A DNA stretch of 64,000 bases from an uncultured Clostridia bacterium (GCA_944338165.1 CALVLN010000003.1:124001-188000); one strand, 5' to 3'; shown: positions 50,737 through 60,660, counted from the stretch's first letter. Made by a program: numbers and translations. The notes: generated from the sequence alone by a model not told the origin.

Positions 50737-53130
50737 TTACTTCTCCTCTTGTTTCGCCCGGACGACGCTCTCGCAGAACCGCACCGTCGCCATGGCGTCC
50801 GCGGCATAGAGATCCGCGCCGATGCTCCGCGCATACGCCGCCGTGAGCACCGCGCCGCCCGCAACGATTTTTACCTGCGGCAGGCGGGTCTTCAGCAAAC
50901 GGATGGTCTCCTCCATGGCGGGAAGCGTGGTGGTCATGAGCGCGGAAAGCCCCACGACGGGCGCATTTTCCCGCGCAGCCGCTTCCGCGACGCGCTCGGC
51001 AGGCACGTCCTTGCCCAGATCGACGACGCGGAAATCATAGTTTTCCAGGAGCGCCTTTACGATGTTTTTGCCGATGTCGTGCACGTCGCCGCGCACGGTC
51101 GCAAGTATTACGGGGCCCTTCTGCGCCGTACGCCCGCCCGAGGCGGCAAGGCGGGCGCGGATGCGGGAGAATGCGGACTTTGCCGCCTCGGCGCACAGAA
51201 GAAGCTGCGGGAGATACAGCGTCTTTGCTTCAAACCGCTGCCCCGCATCATTCAAGGCAGGCACGATGGCGCCGTCCACGAGGGAAAGCGGCGCGTGCGT
51301 CGCCAAAAGAGCGTCCGCGATCCGCTCCGCCGCGGCGGACATCCCGCTGCAAACGACGTTCTTCAAATCCTCCATCGTTGCAGAATCCGCTTTTACCTCG
51401 GACATGCCCCCATCGGAAGAATTTTCAGCGAGCGCCGACAGATACGTTTTACATGTTTTATCCATGCCGCTGAGCGCGTAAAATGCGTGGTATGCGCAAA
51501 CGACCGGGCGGGAGAGCGGGTTGAGGATCGCCGCATCCAGCCCGCGAGAAAGGGCGAGCAGCAAAAAGGCCGCGGTGAGCGATTCGCGCTCCGGCAGGCC
51601 GAACGAGACATTGGAAACGCCGAGGATCGTCCTGAGGCCGAGGGAGGCAAGCAGCGAAAGCGCATCCAGCGTCACGCGGGCGGCGGATTCGTCCGCACTC
51701 AACGCCGTCGTAAGCGGGTCGAACAGGAGCCGGCGGGGCGGGATGCCGTATTCCGCGGCGCGCGCGAGAATGCGGCGCGCGATCTCGGCCCTGCCCTCCG
51801 CCTGTTCGGGGATCCCCTTTTCGTCGAGCGTGAGCGCTACGGCGACGCCGCCGTATTTTTTGAGCAGCGGGAACACGGCATCCATCGATGCCTGCGTCCC
51901 GTTGACCGAATTGACCAGCGGGATGCCGTTATAGACGCGCATGGCGCGCGAAAGCGCCGCGGGCGATGCGCTGTCCAGCTGCAGCGGCAAATCGCACACG
52001 GCCTGCACGGACTGCGTCATCTCCGCAAGCAGCGCCGCCTCGTCAAGGCCGGGAACGCCGGCATTGAGATCGAGTGCCTCCGCGCCCGCCTCCGCCTGCG
52101 CGAGCGCCTCCCGCAGGACGGTCTCCCCGTCGCCCGAACGCAGCGCTTCGCGCAGACGCGGCTTGCCTGTGGGATTCAGACGCTCGCCGATGCGGACGCA
52201 GCGATCCCCGAACGTGAGCGCGTGCGTGGACGAGCAGACGCGCGTAAAACTTCTTTCCCGAACGGGAAGCGGAGATATGCCGCCGACCGCGCGCCTTGAC
52301 GCGGCGATATGCGCGGGCGTGGTCCCGCAGCAGCCGCCGACGACGCGCGCCCCCGCCCGCACGCAGGCGGCGAGCCGCTCCGAAAAGAAAGCGGCATCTT
52401 CGGCGTATTCCGCCTTGCCGTCCTGCGGGAGCCCCGCATTGGGGCGGATGATGACGGGCACGGACGCGTTTTCATAAAAGGCAGGCACGAGGCGCTCCGC
52501 TTCGCGTGCGCCGAGCGAACAGTTGAGCCCGACCGCGTCGGCGCCCAGCCCTTCGAGCAGACAGACCATTGCGGGGATATCCGCGCCCGTCGCAAGCTTC
52601 CCGTCGCTCCCGTAGACGTTGGTGACAAACACGGGAAGCGACGAACTTTCCTTGGCGGCGAGCAGCGCCGCCTTCGTCTCGTACCCGTCCGTCATCGTCT
52701 CGATGAGGATGGCGTCCGCGCGCGTTCCCGCACGGCGGATGACTTCGGAAAACAGCGCAACGGCTTCCTCGAATCCGAGGTCTCCGTACGGCCGGAGCAG
52801 CCTGCCGGACGGGCCGACGTCGAGCAGGATATCTCCGCGGCCCGCCTCGTCCCGCGCGCGTTCGGCGCAGTCGAGCGCGGCGGAAAGCAGAGCTTCGAGC
52901 TGTTTTTTTTCATATCGGAGCCCGTTGATGCCGAAGGAATTTACGGTGATCGCGTCGGCGCCCGCGGAAAGATAGGCGCGGTGGATCCCCGTGACCGCTT
53001 CGGGATGCGAAAGGTTCCAGAGCTCCGGCGCCGTCCCGGCGGGAAGTCCCGCCGCCTGCAGCATGGTCCCCGTTGCACCGTCGAGCAGAAAGACGCCCCG
53101 ACCGATGCGGGAAAGAATGTCTCGTTTCAT
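50737..53130 (-). CDS. metH: Cobalamin-dependent methionine synthase without reactivation domain
   Basis: A 797-aa enzyme with three of the four MetH modules: homocysteine-binding domain (about 1-300; zinc cysteines in GLNCSLG and VVGGCCGTTPAH), methyltetrahydrofolate-binding domain (about 315-570; begins RIGERLNPTGK), and the cobalamin cap plus Rossmann domain (about 590-797; cobalt-ligand His in VRGDVHDIGKNIV). The SAM-binding reactivation domain is missing here but is encoded as a separate protein just upstream. The ATG at 53130 has GGAGGA upstream. Confidence 0.95.
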   Translation of the reverse strand: MKRDILSRIGRGVFLLDGATGTMLQAAGLPAGTAPELWNLSHPEAVTGIHRAYLSAGADAITVNSFGINGLRYEKKQLEALLSAALDCAERARDEAGRGDILLDVGPSGRLLRPYGDLGFEEAVALFSEVIRRAGTRADAILIETMTDGYETKAALLAAKESSSLPVFVTNVYGSDGKLATGADIPAMVCLLEGLGADAVGLNCSLGAREAERLVPAFYENASVPVIIRPNAGLPQDGKAEYAEDAAFFSERLAACVRAGARVVGGCCGTTPAHIAASRRAVGGISPLPVRERSFTRVCSSTHALTFGDRCVRIGERLNPTGKPRLREALRSGDGETVLREALAQAEAGAEALDLNAGVPGLDEAALLAEMTQSVQAVCDLPLQLDSASPAALSRAMRVYNGIPLVNSVNGTQASMDAVFPLLKKYGGVAVALTLDEKGIPEQAEGRAEIARRILARAAEYGIPPRRLLFDPLTTALSADESAARVTLDALSLLASLGLRTILGVSNVSFGLPERESLTAAFLLLALSRGLDAAILNPLSRPVVCAYHAFYALSGMDKTCKTYLSALAENSSDGGMSEVKADSATMEDLKNVVCSGMSAAAERIADALLATHAPLSLVDGAIVPALNDAGQRFEAKTLYLPQLLLCAEAAKSAFSRIRARLAASGGRTAQKGPVILATVRGDVHDIGKNIVKALLENYDFRVVDLGKDVPAERVAEAAARENAPVVGLSALMTTTLPAMEETIRLLKTRLPQVKIVAGGAVLTAAYARSIGADLYAADAMATVRFCESVVRAKQEEK

Positions 53131-53131
53131 G

Positions 53132-53797
53132 TCAGCATTCCTCCGTCGTCTGATATTCACAGCCGTCTTTTCCGCAGACGGCGCAGCGGGAAGCGGCCGC
53201 ACCCGGGGTTTCCCCGATCCCCACGAACGCCGTCACCGATTTCGTCGGCGACATGAGCAGGGAGTCGTTGAGCGTCAGCCCGATGCGCTGCGGAAAAAGA
53301 AGCGAAAAGACCTGTTTCTGCACGCCGAGCGCGAGATCGCCGTATCCGGGCGAAAAGCGCGGGCGCAGATGCGCGGGCGCATAGCGTTCCGAAAGTTCCG
53401 CACAAAAAACGTCGCAGAGCGATTCTGCATACGCCGCCCCCGCCGCCTGCAGCAGCGCCGCATCCAAAGGATCTGCCACGGCGTAGCGGGCGAGCAGGCG
53501 ATCGGGTCCCGGACCGATGGTGGCGGCAAAAAGAACGGCGCGGCGGCACCCCTTCAAGTTGCGCGCAAGGTCCGCGCTCTCCGCCGAAAGCGACGCAAAA
53601 CGCACGCTTCCGGCGCGGAGGGAGACCTCCCCTTCCAGATAGCACACGGCGGGCAGCAGCTGCGCCTCGCAGGCGGCGCGCACCCTTTCGAGGCGGGAGA
53701 GCGTCTGCGCATCCGCCGTTCTGCCGCGGAATCCGAGGAAGGAAAGCGCCGTCTTTAAAGGGAACGGCAATGCCCGGTATCGGCTGACGCGGATCAT
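53132..53797 (-). CDS. Methionine synthase activation-domain protein
   Basis: A 221-aa protein matching the C-terminal SAM-binding reactivation module of MetH: LRPRFSPGYGDLALGVQKQVFSLL followed by IGLTLNDSLLMSPTKSVTAFVGIG and a Cys-rich end (CAVCGKDGCEYQ). It should supply the methyl group from SAM for reductive rescue of oxidised cobalamin in the MetH protein. Its start overlaps the metF stop (ATGA) and its stop is one base before the metH start, so the three are translated as a unit. Confidence 0.92.
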   Translation of the reverse strand: MIRVSRYRALPFPLKTALSFLGFRGRTADAQTLSRLERVRAACEAQLLPAVCYLEGEVSLRAGSVRFASLSAESADLARNLKGCRRAVLFAATIGPGPDRLLARYAVADPLDAALLQAAGAAYAESLCDVFCAELSERYAPAHLRPRFSPGYGDLALGVQKQVFSLLFPQRIGLTLNDSLLMSPTKSVTAFVGIGETPGAAASRCAVCGKDGCEYQTTEEC

Positions 53798-54654
53798 CTG
53801 CCTGCGATCTCGCTCAGCGCCGACGCGATCGCCGCCGCGACGTCGGGTTTGTTCATGGAATAGACGTGTACGGCGGTGACGCCGTTGGAATACAGGTCGA
53901 CCATCTGCTCCGCCGCATACACGATGCCCGCCTGCCGCATCGCCGCCGGATTTTCCCCGAAGCGGTCGACGATGCGCTTGAACCGTTCGGGAAGGTACGT
54001 CCCCGAAAGCGCGCAGATCCGCGCGATCTGCGCCGCGTTGGTCACGGGCATGATGCCCGCCACAACGGGTACGGTGATGCCCGCCTCCCGGATCCGGTAC
54101 AGAAACTGATAGAAGACGTCGTTGGAAAAGAACATCTGCGTGGTGAGAAAATCCAGCCCCGCATCCACCTTTTCTTTGAGGTAGCGCACGTCCTCGCTGC
54201 GCGATCTGCTCTCCACGTGGCCTTCCGGATAACAGGCGCCGCCGATGCAAAAGCCGCCGAACGCCCTGATCTCTCGCACGAGATCGGCGGCGTGGGCAAG
54301 CTCCTCCGGCGGCTGACGGCCTTCGGGAAGATCGCCGCGCAGCGCCATGACGTTCTCGACGCCTGCCGCCTGCATCGCCCCCAGCATCTCCCGCACGGAA
54401 TCCCTCGTCATATTCACGCAGGTAAGGTGTGCAAGCGGCGTAACGCCGTGCGACTTCACCTGCTCCGCAAGCGCGAGCGAATAGCGGGAGGTGAACCCCG
54501 CCGCCCCGTACGTCACCGACATAAAATCGGGTGCAAGCGCGCAGATGCGCTCCACGGCGGCGTGCACCGAGGAAAACGTGCTCTCCGTCTTGGGCGGGAA
54601 CACCTCAAAGGAGAGCATGGGTCTGTTCTGACGGATCCGATCGACGATCTTCAT
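53794..54654 (-). CDS. metF: 5,10-methylenetetrahydrofolate reductase
   Basis: A 286-aa flavoenzyme making 5-methyl-THF for MetH. It begins MKIVDRIRQNRPMLSFEVFPPK (catalytic Glu region), with MSVTYGAAG, HLTCVNMTRD, NVMALRGDLP, GGACYPEGH and DFLTTQMFFSND, all typical. AAGGAGC precedes the ATG. The reading frame is open far upstream but those codons lie in the peptidase gene. The neighbours are its pathway partners. Confidence 0.97.
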   Translation of the reverse strand: MKIVDRIRQNRPMLSFEVFPPKTESTFSSVHAAVERICALAPDFMSVTYGAAGFTSRYSLALAEQVKSHGVTPLAHLTCVNMTRDSVREMLGAMQAAGVENVMALRGDLPEGRQPPEELAHAADLVREIRAFGGFCIGGACYPEGHVESRSRSEDVRYLKEKVDAGLDFLTTQMFFSNDVFYQFLYRIREAGITVPVVAGIMPVTNAAQIARICALSGTYLPERFKRIVDRFGENPAAMRQAGIVYAAEQMVDLYSNGVTAVHVYSMNKPDVAAAIASALSEIAGR

Positions 54655-54671
54655 GGGTTTGCTCCTTTCCG

Positions 54672-55334
54672 TTATACGGCGGGGAATGCGCTCATCACGG
54701 GCGCATAAGCTTTCAGCTGCGCGCGGCGGGTTTTCCAGTCGGGCAAACAGCGCTCCACCGTCTGCCAGAATGCCGCGCCGTGATCGAGATGTTTCGTATG
54801 CGAAAGTTCGTGTATGACGATATACTCGATGAGCGGCTGCGGCAGGAATGCGCAGAGAAAGGAATAGGCGATGCGCCCCCTGCTGCTGCACGATCCCCAT
54901 CGCCGCCGCGCCGACGAGATGCGCACGGGAACGGCGGCAAATCCAAACTTTGCCGCAAGATCGCGCGTCGTGCGCGTAAGTTCGGCAAGCGCGAGGCGCG
55001 AGATCAGGCGCTTGCACGCCGCGGCCCTGCCTTCCGCTGGAAGGTACAGAAGATCTTCCTTGATGCACGCGCGCCGCGAGGGCGCGTCCGCAACGAGATA
55101 GCGCCTGCCGAACAAGACGAGCGCATCCCCCGTTTCCAGGCGGACGGGCGGCACGCGGCGCAGCGCCCGTGCCTGCCGCGAGATCCACGCCTCGTGGCGG
55201 GAAACGAACGCACCGATCTCCTCGCCGCTTAAAAATTCGGGCGCGCGGACGACGATCTCGCCCTGCGCGGAAAGGGTGAGCGCGATGCTCTTGCGGCGGC
55301 TGCGGATGACCTTGTAGTGCATAATCTCCTGCAT
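54672..55334 (-). CDS. YgjP/DUF45-family zinc metallopeptidase
   Basis: A 220-aa soluble protein. The zinc motif is IVIHELSHTKHLDHG (H-E-x-x-H with a further His), preceded by the family signature RRWGSCSSRGRIAYSF. The N-terminal part carries the IRSRRKSIALTLSAQGEIVVRAP pattern. The start at 55334 has GAGGA at a good distance; a second ATG four codons later is possible. First gene of the operon that continues into metF-metH-tyrA. Substrate unknown. Confidence 0.88.
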   Translation of the reverse strand: MQEIMHYKVIRSRRKSIALTLSAQGEIVVRAPEFLSGEEIGAFVSRHEAWISRQARALRRVPPVRLETGDALVLFGRRYLVADAPSRRACIKEDLLYLPAEGRAAACKRLISRLALAELTRTTRDLAAKFGFAAVPVRISSARRRWGSCSSRGRIAYSFLCAFLPQPLIEYIVIHELSHTKHLDHGAAFWQTVERCLPDWKTRRAQLKAYAPVMSAFPAV

Positions 55335-55374
55335 ATTATTCCTCAAACGGCGGCATTCCGAAAATATTTATTCA

Positions 55375-55403
55375 ATTATACCATTTTCTTGCGGATATTA
55401 CAA
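55375..55403 (-). promoter_or_regulatory. Promoter of the ygjP-metF-metH-tyrA operon
   Basis: On the minus strand TTGTAA (55398-55403), 17 bp, TATAAT (55375-55380). The leader is only about 35 nt, so there is no room for a SAM or cobalamin riboswitch. Confidence 0.85.
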
Positions 55404-55441
55404 GAATTTGACCGCACTTTCCCAAAGATGAAAGGATTTTC

Positions 55442-55469
55442 TTGACTTTTTTCCCGCAGCGGGTATACT
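55442..55469 (+). promoter_or_regulatory. Promoter of aroA (leaderless)
   Basis: TTGACT (55442-55447), 16 bp, TATACT (55464-55469). The -10 ends 6 bases before the aroA ATG (55476), so the transcript should start at the A of the start codon. Confidence 0.85.
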
Positions 55470-55475
55470 GGAAGC

Positions 55476-56753
55476 ATGAACGCTTATCGGGTCCGCCCCC
55501 TGCACAAAGACGGAGCGACGCTGTCCTTCCGCGTTCCCGCCTCCAAAAGCATCCTCAACCGCGCGCTGCTGCTTTCCGCGCTCTCCCCCGCCGCCGTACG
55601 GCTTGCGGGCGGGAACGCCCTCGGCGAAGATACGCGCGCCTTTCTCCGCGCGCTCGGACAGCTCGGCATTCCCGTCCGCGCCGACGGGGACGACCTCATC
55701 GTCACGGGCTGCGGCGGTACATTCCCCGTGCGCAGCGCGACGATCGACGTGCAGAGCGCGGGTACGGCGGCGCGCTTTCTGCCCGTGGCGCTCGCCTTCA
55801 GCGGCGGCGAATTTCTGCTCGACGCCTCCGAACAGATGCGCAGGCGGCCGATGCGGGAAGAACTTTCCCTGCTGCGGCAGGCAGGCGCATCCGTCGAATG
55901 CCTCGGCAAGGAAGACGCCTTCCCCTTCCTGCTCCGTTCCCGCGGCATCCATGCGCGAAAGATCGCCGTAAATACGGACGCAAGCTCGCAATACGCGAGC
56001 GCCTTTCTCCTTGCGGCGGGCGCGGGAAGCCGCCCGCTTTCCGTCACGCTGACGGGAAGCCGCACGAACGGGAGCTACCTCGCCCTCACGCTTGAGATGC
56101 TGCGCGCCTTTGGCGTCTCCTGGGAACGCATAGACGATACGGTCACCGTCTTCCCGCAAACGACACCGCCCGCGCGGTATATCGTAGAACCCGACCTTTC
56201 GGGCGCCTGCTACTTCTATGCGCTTGCCCTGCTCTTTCCCGTACGCGTGCTCGTGCAGGGCGTGCGGGAGGACAGCGTACAGGGCGACCGGAAATTCCTG
56301 CAGCTCCTCAAGGACCGCGGCGTGCGCTTTGAACAGCGGGAAGAAGGGCTGCTCGCCGACGGCACCGCCGTTGACTCGTTTGCGGGATTTGACGAGGACA
56401 TGAAAGATTATTCCGACCAGGCGCTCACCGTCGCCGCGCTCGCGCCGTTCGCGGCGGGCCCGACCGTCATCCGCAACGTCGGGCACATCCGCCTGCAGGA
56501 ATGCGACCGCATGCGCGCCGTCACGGAAAACCTCAACGCGATCGGCGTGCCCGCGCGGGCGGAAGGCGACGACATATTCATTTCCCCCGCGCCCGTCACG
56601 GGCGGGCGCATCCGCACCTTCGGCGACCACCGCGTCGCCATGGCGTTCACGCTCACGGGGCTGAAAACGGGAACCCTTGAGATCGACGATCCCGCCTGCT
56701 GCAGCAAGACGTTTGAGGGATTTTTCGACCTCATCTCACAATTGACGGAATGA
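55476..56753 (+). CDS. aroA: 3-phosphoshikimate 1-carboxyvinyltransferase (EPSP synthase)
   Basis: A 425-aa shikimate-pathway enzyme joining shikimate 3-phosphate and PEP. Core motifs: PASKSILNRALLL (substrate-binding Lys/Ser), SAGTAARFLP, RRPMREELSLL, DYSDQALTVAALAPFA (catalytic Asp), HIRLQECDRMRA (Glu) and GDHRVAMAF. In the PEP-loop the usual NAGTAMRP reads SAGTAARF, so Pro-101 (E. coli numbering) is replaced by Phe. No ribosome binding site is present; the message is predicted to be leaderless. The acetyltransferase gene follows after 12 bp. Confidence 0.95.
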   Translation: MNAYRVRPLHKDGATLSFRVPASKSILNRALLLSALSPAAVRLAGGNALGEDTRAFLRALGQLGIPVRADGDDLIVTGCGGTFPVRSATIDVQSAGTAARFLPVALAFSGGEFLLDASEQMRRRPMREELSLLRQAGASVECLGKEDAFPFLLRSRGIHARKIAVNTDASSQYASAFLLAAGAGSRPLSVTLTGSRTNGSYLALTLEMLRAFGVSWERIDDTVTVFPQTTPPARYIVEPDLSGACYFYALALLFPVRVLVQGVREDSVQGDRKFLQLLKDRGVRFEQREEGLLADGTAVDSFAGFDEDMKDYSDQALTVAALAPFAAGPTVIRNVGHIRLQECDRMRAVTENLNAIGVPARAEGDDIFISPAPVTGGRIRTFGDHRVAMAFTLTGLKTGTLEIDDPACCSKTFEGFFDLISQLTE

Positions 56754-56765
56754 AAGGAGACATGT

Positions 56766-57380
56766 ATGACGGAAAAAGAAAAGATGCTCTCGGGCAAATT
56801 GTACGATACGAGCGACACGGAACTCTCGCGGCTGCACACGCGCGCGCACCTGCTCTGCAAGCGGTACTCCGACCTGCCCGTTACGCAAACGGCGGAACGG
56901 AACGAGATCCTGCGCGAGCTCCTGCACGCGGGGGAAAACGCATACTTTCAGGGGCCGATCAGCTTTGATTACGGGGTCTTTACGACGGTCGGGAAAAACT
57001 TTTACGCCAACTTCAACTTTACCGCGCTCGACTGCTGCCCCATCACCATCGGCGATAACGTCATGTGCGGGCCGAACGTCTCCCTGCTCACCCCCATTCA
57101 TCCGCTGCTGCCGGAAGACCGCAACGTCCGCTTCCGCGCCGACGGCACCCCCTACGACCTCGAATACGCAAAGCCCATCACCATCGGCGATAACTGCTGG
57201 CTGGCAGGCAACGTGACCGTACTCGGCGGCGTGACCATCGGCGAAGGCTGCGTGATCGGCGCGGGAAGCGTGGTCACGCGCGACATTCCGCCCTGCTCTC
57301 TTGCCTTCGGCGTCCCCTGCCGCGTGGTGCGTTCCCTTGACGAGCGTGACGCACTCCGCAATCACCCGGAACTTTTCTGA
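56766..57380 (+). CDS. Sugar O-acetyltransferase (maltose/galactoside acetyltransferase family)
   Basis: A 204-aa left-handed beta-helix acetyltransferase. The N-terminal Mac domain (MTEKEKMLSGKLYDTSDTELSRLH) is followed by hexapeptide repeats with PITIGDNVMCGPNVSLLTPIHPL (catalytic His) and GGVTIGEGCVIGAGSVVTRDIP. It would move acetyl from acetyl-CoA to a sugar hydroxyl, probably as detoxification. AAAGGAG precedes the ATG. Shares the aroA transcript and its terminator. Confidence 0.93.
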   Translation: MTEKEKMLSGKLYDTSDTELSRLHTRAHLLCKRYSDLPVTQTAERNEILRELLHAGENAYFQGPISFDYGVFTTVGKNFYANFNFTALDCCPITIGDNVMCGPNVSLLTPIHPLLPEDRNVRFRADGTPYDLEYAKPITIGDNCWLAGNVTVLGGVTIGEGCVIGAGSVVTRDIPPCSLAFGVPCRVVRSLDERDALRNHPELF

Positions 57381-57384
57381 ATGC

Positions 57385-57425
57385 AAAAGGCTCCGCCGCC
57401 CGAAACGGGCGGCGGAGCCTTTTTT
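57385..57425. terminator. Bidirectional terminator between the acetyltransferase gene and gdhA
   Basis: A 15-bp perfect GC-rich stem (57388-57402 with 57406-57420), 3-nt loop, T6 on the plus strand and T4 on the minus strand. Confidence 0.92.
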
Positions 57426-57452
57426 ATAAAACGGAGGATATTAAAGTATGCG

Positions 57453-58823
<1,371 letters not shown>

Positions 58824-58833
58824 TTACGCATTC

Positions 58834-58863
58834 AGTATAGCAGATTTTTCTGCCGATGACCAA
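58834..58863 (-). promoter_or_regulatory. Promoter of gdhA
   Basis: On the minus strand TTGGTC (58858-58863), 18 bp, TATACT (58834-58839). Confidence 0.6.
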
Positions 58864-58879
58864 GGTTTGAAGGGGGAAA

Positions 58880-59040
58880 CGGCAAATTTCAGCATTGCAA
58901 ATTGTTTATATATGGTATAAGCTGTACTTATATTATAAGAATATTTTATCGATTTATAAGAAAATATCACATAATATAAGCGAAAGCATTGCATTCATGC
59001 ATCCATGTGAAAGCAATGCTTATGGAAAGATTTGCAATGT
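58880..59040. other. AT-rich intergenic island with phased TATAAG repeats and an inverted repeat
   Basis: The 318 bp between gdhA and tRNA-Arg hold no gene. TATAAG occurs at 58916, 58934, 58955 and 58975, spaced 18, 21 and 20 bp, close to two helical turns, in a tract far richer in A+T than its surroundings. A 9-bp inverted repeat (58984-58992 with 59013-59021) with a 20-nt loop follows. It may be a bent upstream element of gdhA. Confidence 0.55.
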
Positions 59041-59078
59041 TTTTCGCGTCCCCGGATCCCTTCATGCTTCGGTATCGC

Positions 59079-59110
59079 AAAGCGGCGGGAGTTCTTCCTC
59101 CCGCCGCTTT
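59079..59110 (-). terminator. Terminator hairpin of tRNA-Arg
   Basis: A 13-bp perfect stem (59079-59091 with 59098-59110), 6-nt loop. The T run after it on the minus strand is short, so termination may rely on stem strength. Confidence 0.7.
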
Positions 59111-59111
59111 G

Positions 59112-59188
59112 TGGTGTTCGTGAAGGGATTCGAACCCCCGGCCTGCGGTTTAGGAAACCGACGCTCTATCCTACTGAGCTACACGAAC
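59112..59188 (-). tRNA. tRNA-Arg (anticodon CCU)
   Basis: The acceptor stem GTTCGTG pairs with CACGAAC, discriminator A, encoded CCA. Anticodon loop UUCCUAA gives CCU, reading AGG. D-loop and TTCGAAT T-loop are standard. Confidence 0.95.
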
Positions 59189-59195
59189 GAAAAAT

Positions 59196-59223
59196 ATCGT
59201 ATCTATTGTATCCGTTTTGTCAA
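59196..59223 (-). promoter_or_regulatory. Promoter of tRNA-Arg
   Basis: On the minus strand TTGACA (59218-59223), 16 bp, TACGAT (59196-59201). Confidence 0.65.
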
Positions 59224-59265
59224 AAAAAAGCAATCACTTTTGCCAGCCAAACCGCAAGTGCGCAC

Positions 59266-59301
59266 AAAAAAATCTGTCCGCCTGCAAAGCGGGCGGACAG
59301 A
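59266..59301 (-). terminator. Terminator of the GH13 gene
   Basis: A 9-bp stem (59274-59282 with 59292-59300) followed on the minus strand by a T-rich run, 13 bp after the stop codon. Confidence 0.85.
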
Positions 59302-59313
59302 ATACGGGAAAAA

Positions 59314-60627
59314 TCAGTTCCTGCGGTAGATGGATGCCGAAAAGGGCGGAAGATAAATATCGTTGAGATTGCGCACCTGCCCCGTCAGAAGATCGGTCCC
59401 TTCCGCCTCCTCCACGCGGACGGTGCAATCGCTGTCCGCGATGTTGACGGCGACGACGATTTTCTCCCCTTCGTATTCGCGCACGAAGGAAAAATTCCTG
59501 TTCATGACGGTCGCTTTGGCGTAACCCCCGTAGCAGAGCGCCGCAGAACCGCGGCGGATCTGCGCGAGCTTGCGGATGTGCGCCGCAAGCTCGGGATGTG
59601 CGCTCTTATTTACTTCGTCGATGCAGGGGCGGAGCTTATAGTCGAGATCCGATTTGTCCCCTTCCTGCCCGAATTCCGAACCGTAATAGATGCAAGGGAT
59701 CCCCGGGATGGTAAAAAGCAGCGTATAGAGATTGTACAAATTCCGCTTCTCTTTCAACGCGGTGAAGGCGCGGACGACGTCGTGATTGTCTACAAAATTG
59801 AGCATGCGCTTGCCCGTATACAGCGCCCACGGCTGGGAAGAAAAGAGGCGGGTGAGCGACGATTCGATCTCAAAAAGGTTGTCGCTGTTAAAGCTTGAGA
59901 CCATTCCCTTGAAACACTCGTAATTGGTGATGGAATTCAGGCGTTCGGGGCAGACGTTCTTCTGGAAATTGCCGCAATGGATGACTTCGCCGACCAGGAA
60001 GAATTCGTCTTTCTCCTCGTTGACCGTGCGGCGCAGGAGCTCCATGAACCAGGGAGGCAAAAGGTAACACACGTCGAGGCGCAGGCCGTCGATATGAAAT
60101 TCGCGGATCCAGAACCGCACTGCGTCCATGAGGTACTTCTGCACGTCCGCATTGTCGAGCCGCAGCTTGACGAGCTCGGGATGCCCTTCCCAATTTTCAT
60201 AGTCAAAACCGTCGTGATAGCGGGAATCGCCCCAAAAGTTGATCTGAAACCAGAAGCGATAGTCCGTCCCCTCGCGCAGCTTCCGTACTTCGCGGAAGGG
60301 TCCGAAGGCGCGCCCCACGTGATTGAAGACGCCGTCTAAAACGACGCGGATGCCCGCCGCGTGGAATTTTTCCACCAGCGCGGCAAATTCTTCGTTGGTG
60401 CCAAGCCGTCGGTCAACGTGATAAAAATCGACGGTATCGTACCCGTGCCGCTCGCTTTCAAAGAGGGGGTTAAAGAGCACCGCCCCTACTCCCAGCTCTT
60501 TCAGCCGCGGGATCTCCGCCTCGATCTTGCCCAGGCGGTGGCGCACTTCGCCAAAATCGTTCTCCCGCTCCGCCCCGCAGAACCCGAGCGGATAGATCTG
60601 ATAAAACGTACTTTCGTCAAACCACAT
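59314..60627 (-). CDS. Cytoplasmic GH13 alpha-amylase-family glycosidase
   Basis: A 437-aa enzyme without signal peptide. The four GH13 regions are visible: VVLDGVFNHVG, GLRLDVCYLLP (nucleophile Asp), FLVGEVIH (acid/base Glu) and LNFVDNHDVV (transition-state Asp). The N-terminus FYQIYPLGFCGA and the GIPCIYYGSEFGQEG segment resemble cyclomaltodextrinase/neopullulanase-like intracellular enzymes acting on short alpha-glucans. The C-terminal beta domain is short. AAGGAG is 11 nt before the ATG. Monocistronic. Confidence 0.93.
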   Translation of the reverse strand: MWFDESTFYQIYPLGFCGAERENDFGEVRHRLGKIEAEIPRLKELGVGAVLFNPLFESERHGYDTVDFYHVDRRLGTNEEFAALVEKFHAAGIRVVLDGVFNHVGRAFGPFREVRKLREGTDYRFWFQINFWGDSRYHDGFDYENWEGHPELVKLRLDNADVQKYLMDAVRFWIREFHIDGLRLDVCYLLPPWFMELLRRTVNEEKDEFFLVGEVIHCGNFQKNVCPERLNSITNYECFKGMVSSFNSDNLFEIESSLTRLFSSQPWALYTGKRMLNFVDNHDVVRAFTALKEKRNLYNLYTLLFTIPGIPCIYYGSEFGQEGDKSDLDYKLRPCIDEVNKSAHPELAAHIRKLAQIRRGSAALCYGGYAKATVMNRNFSFVREYEGEKIVVAVNIADSDCTVRVEEAEGTDLLTGQVRNLNDIYLPPFSASIYRRN

Positions 60628-60660
60628 AATGTTGCTTTCTCCTTTCCGTCCAACCCGGTC

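Noticed and set aside
52903..52910. T8 run inside metH as a possible phase-variation site
   Set aside because: A single A8/T8 run in a housekeeping gene is common by chance and encodes ordinary Lys codons; no supporting feature.
59112..59188. tRNA-Arg as an integration site with an adjacent AT-rich scar
   Set aside because: No integrase, no second copy of the tRNA 3' end and only about 150 bp of AT-rich DNA; not enough to call an element.
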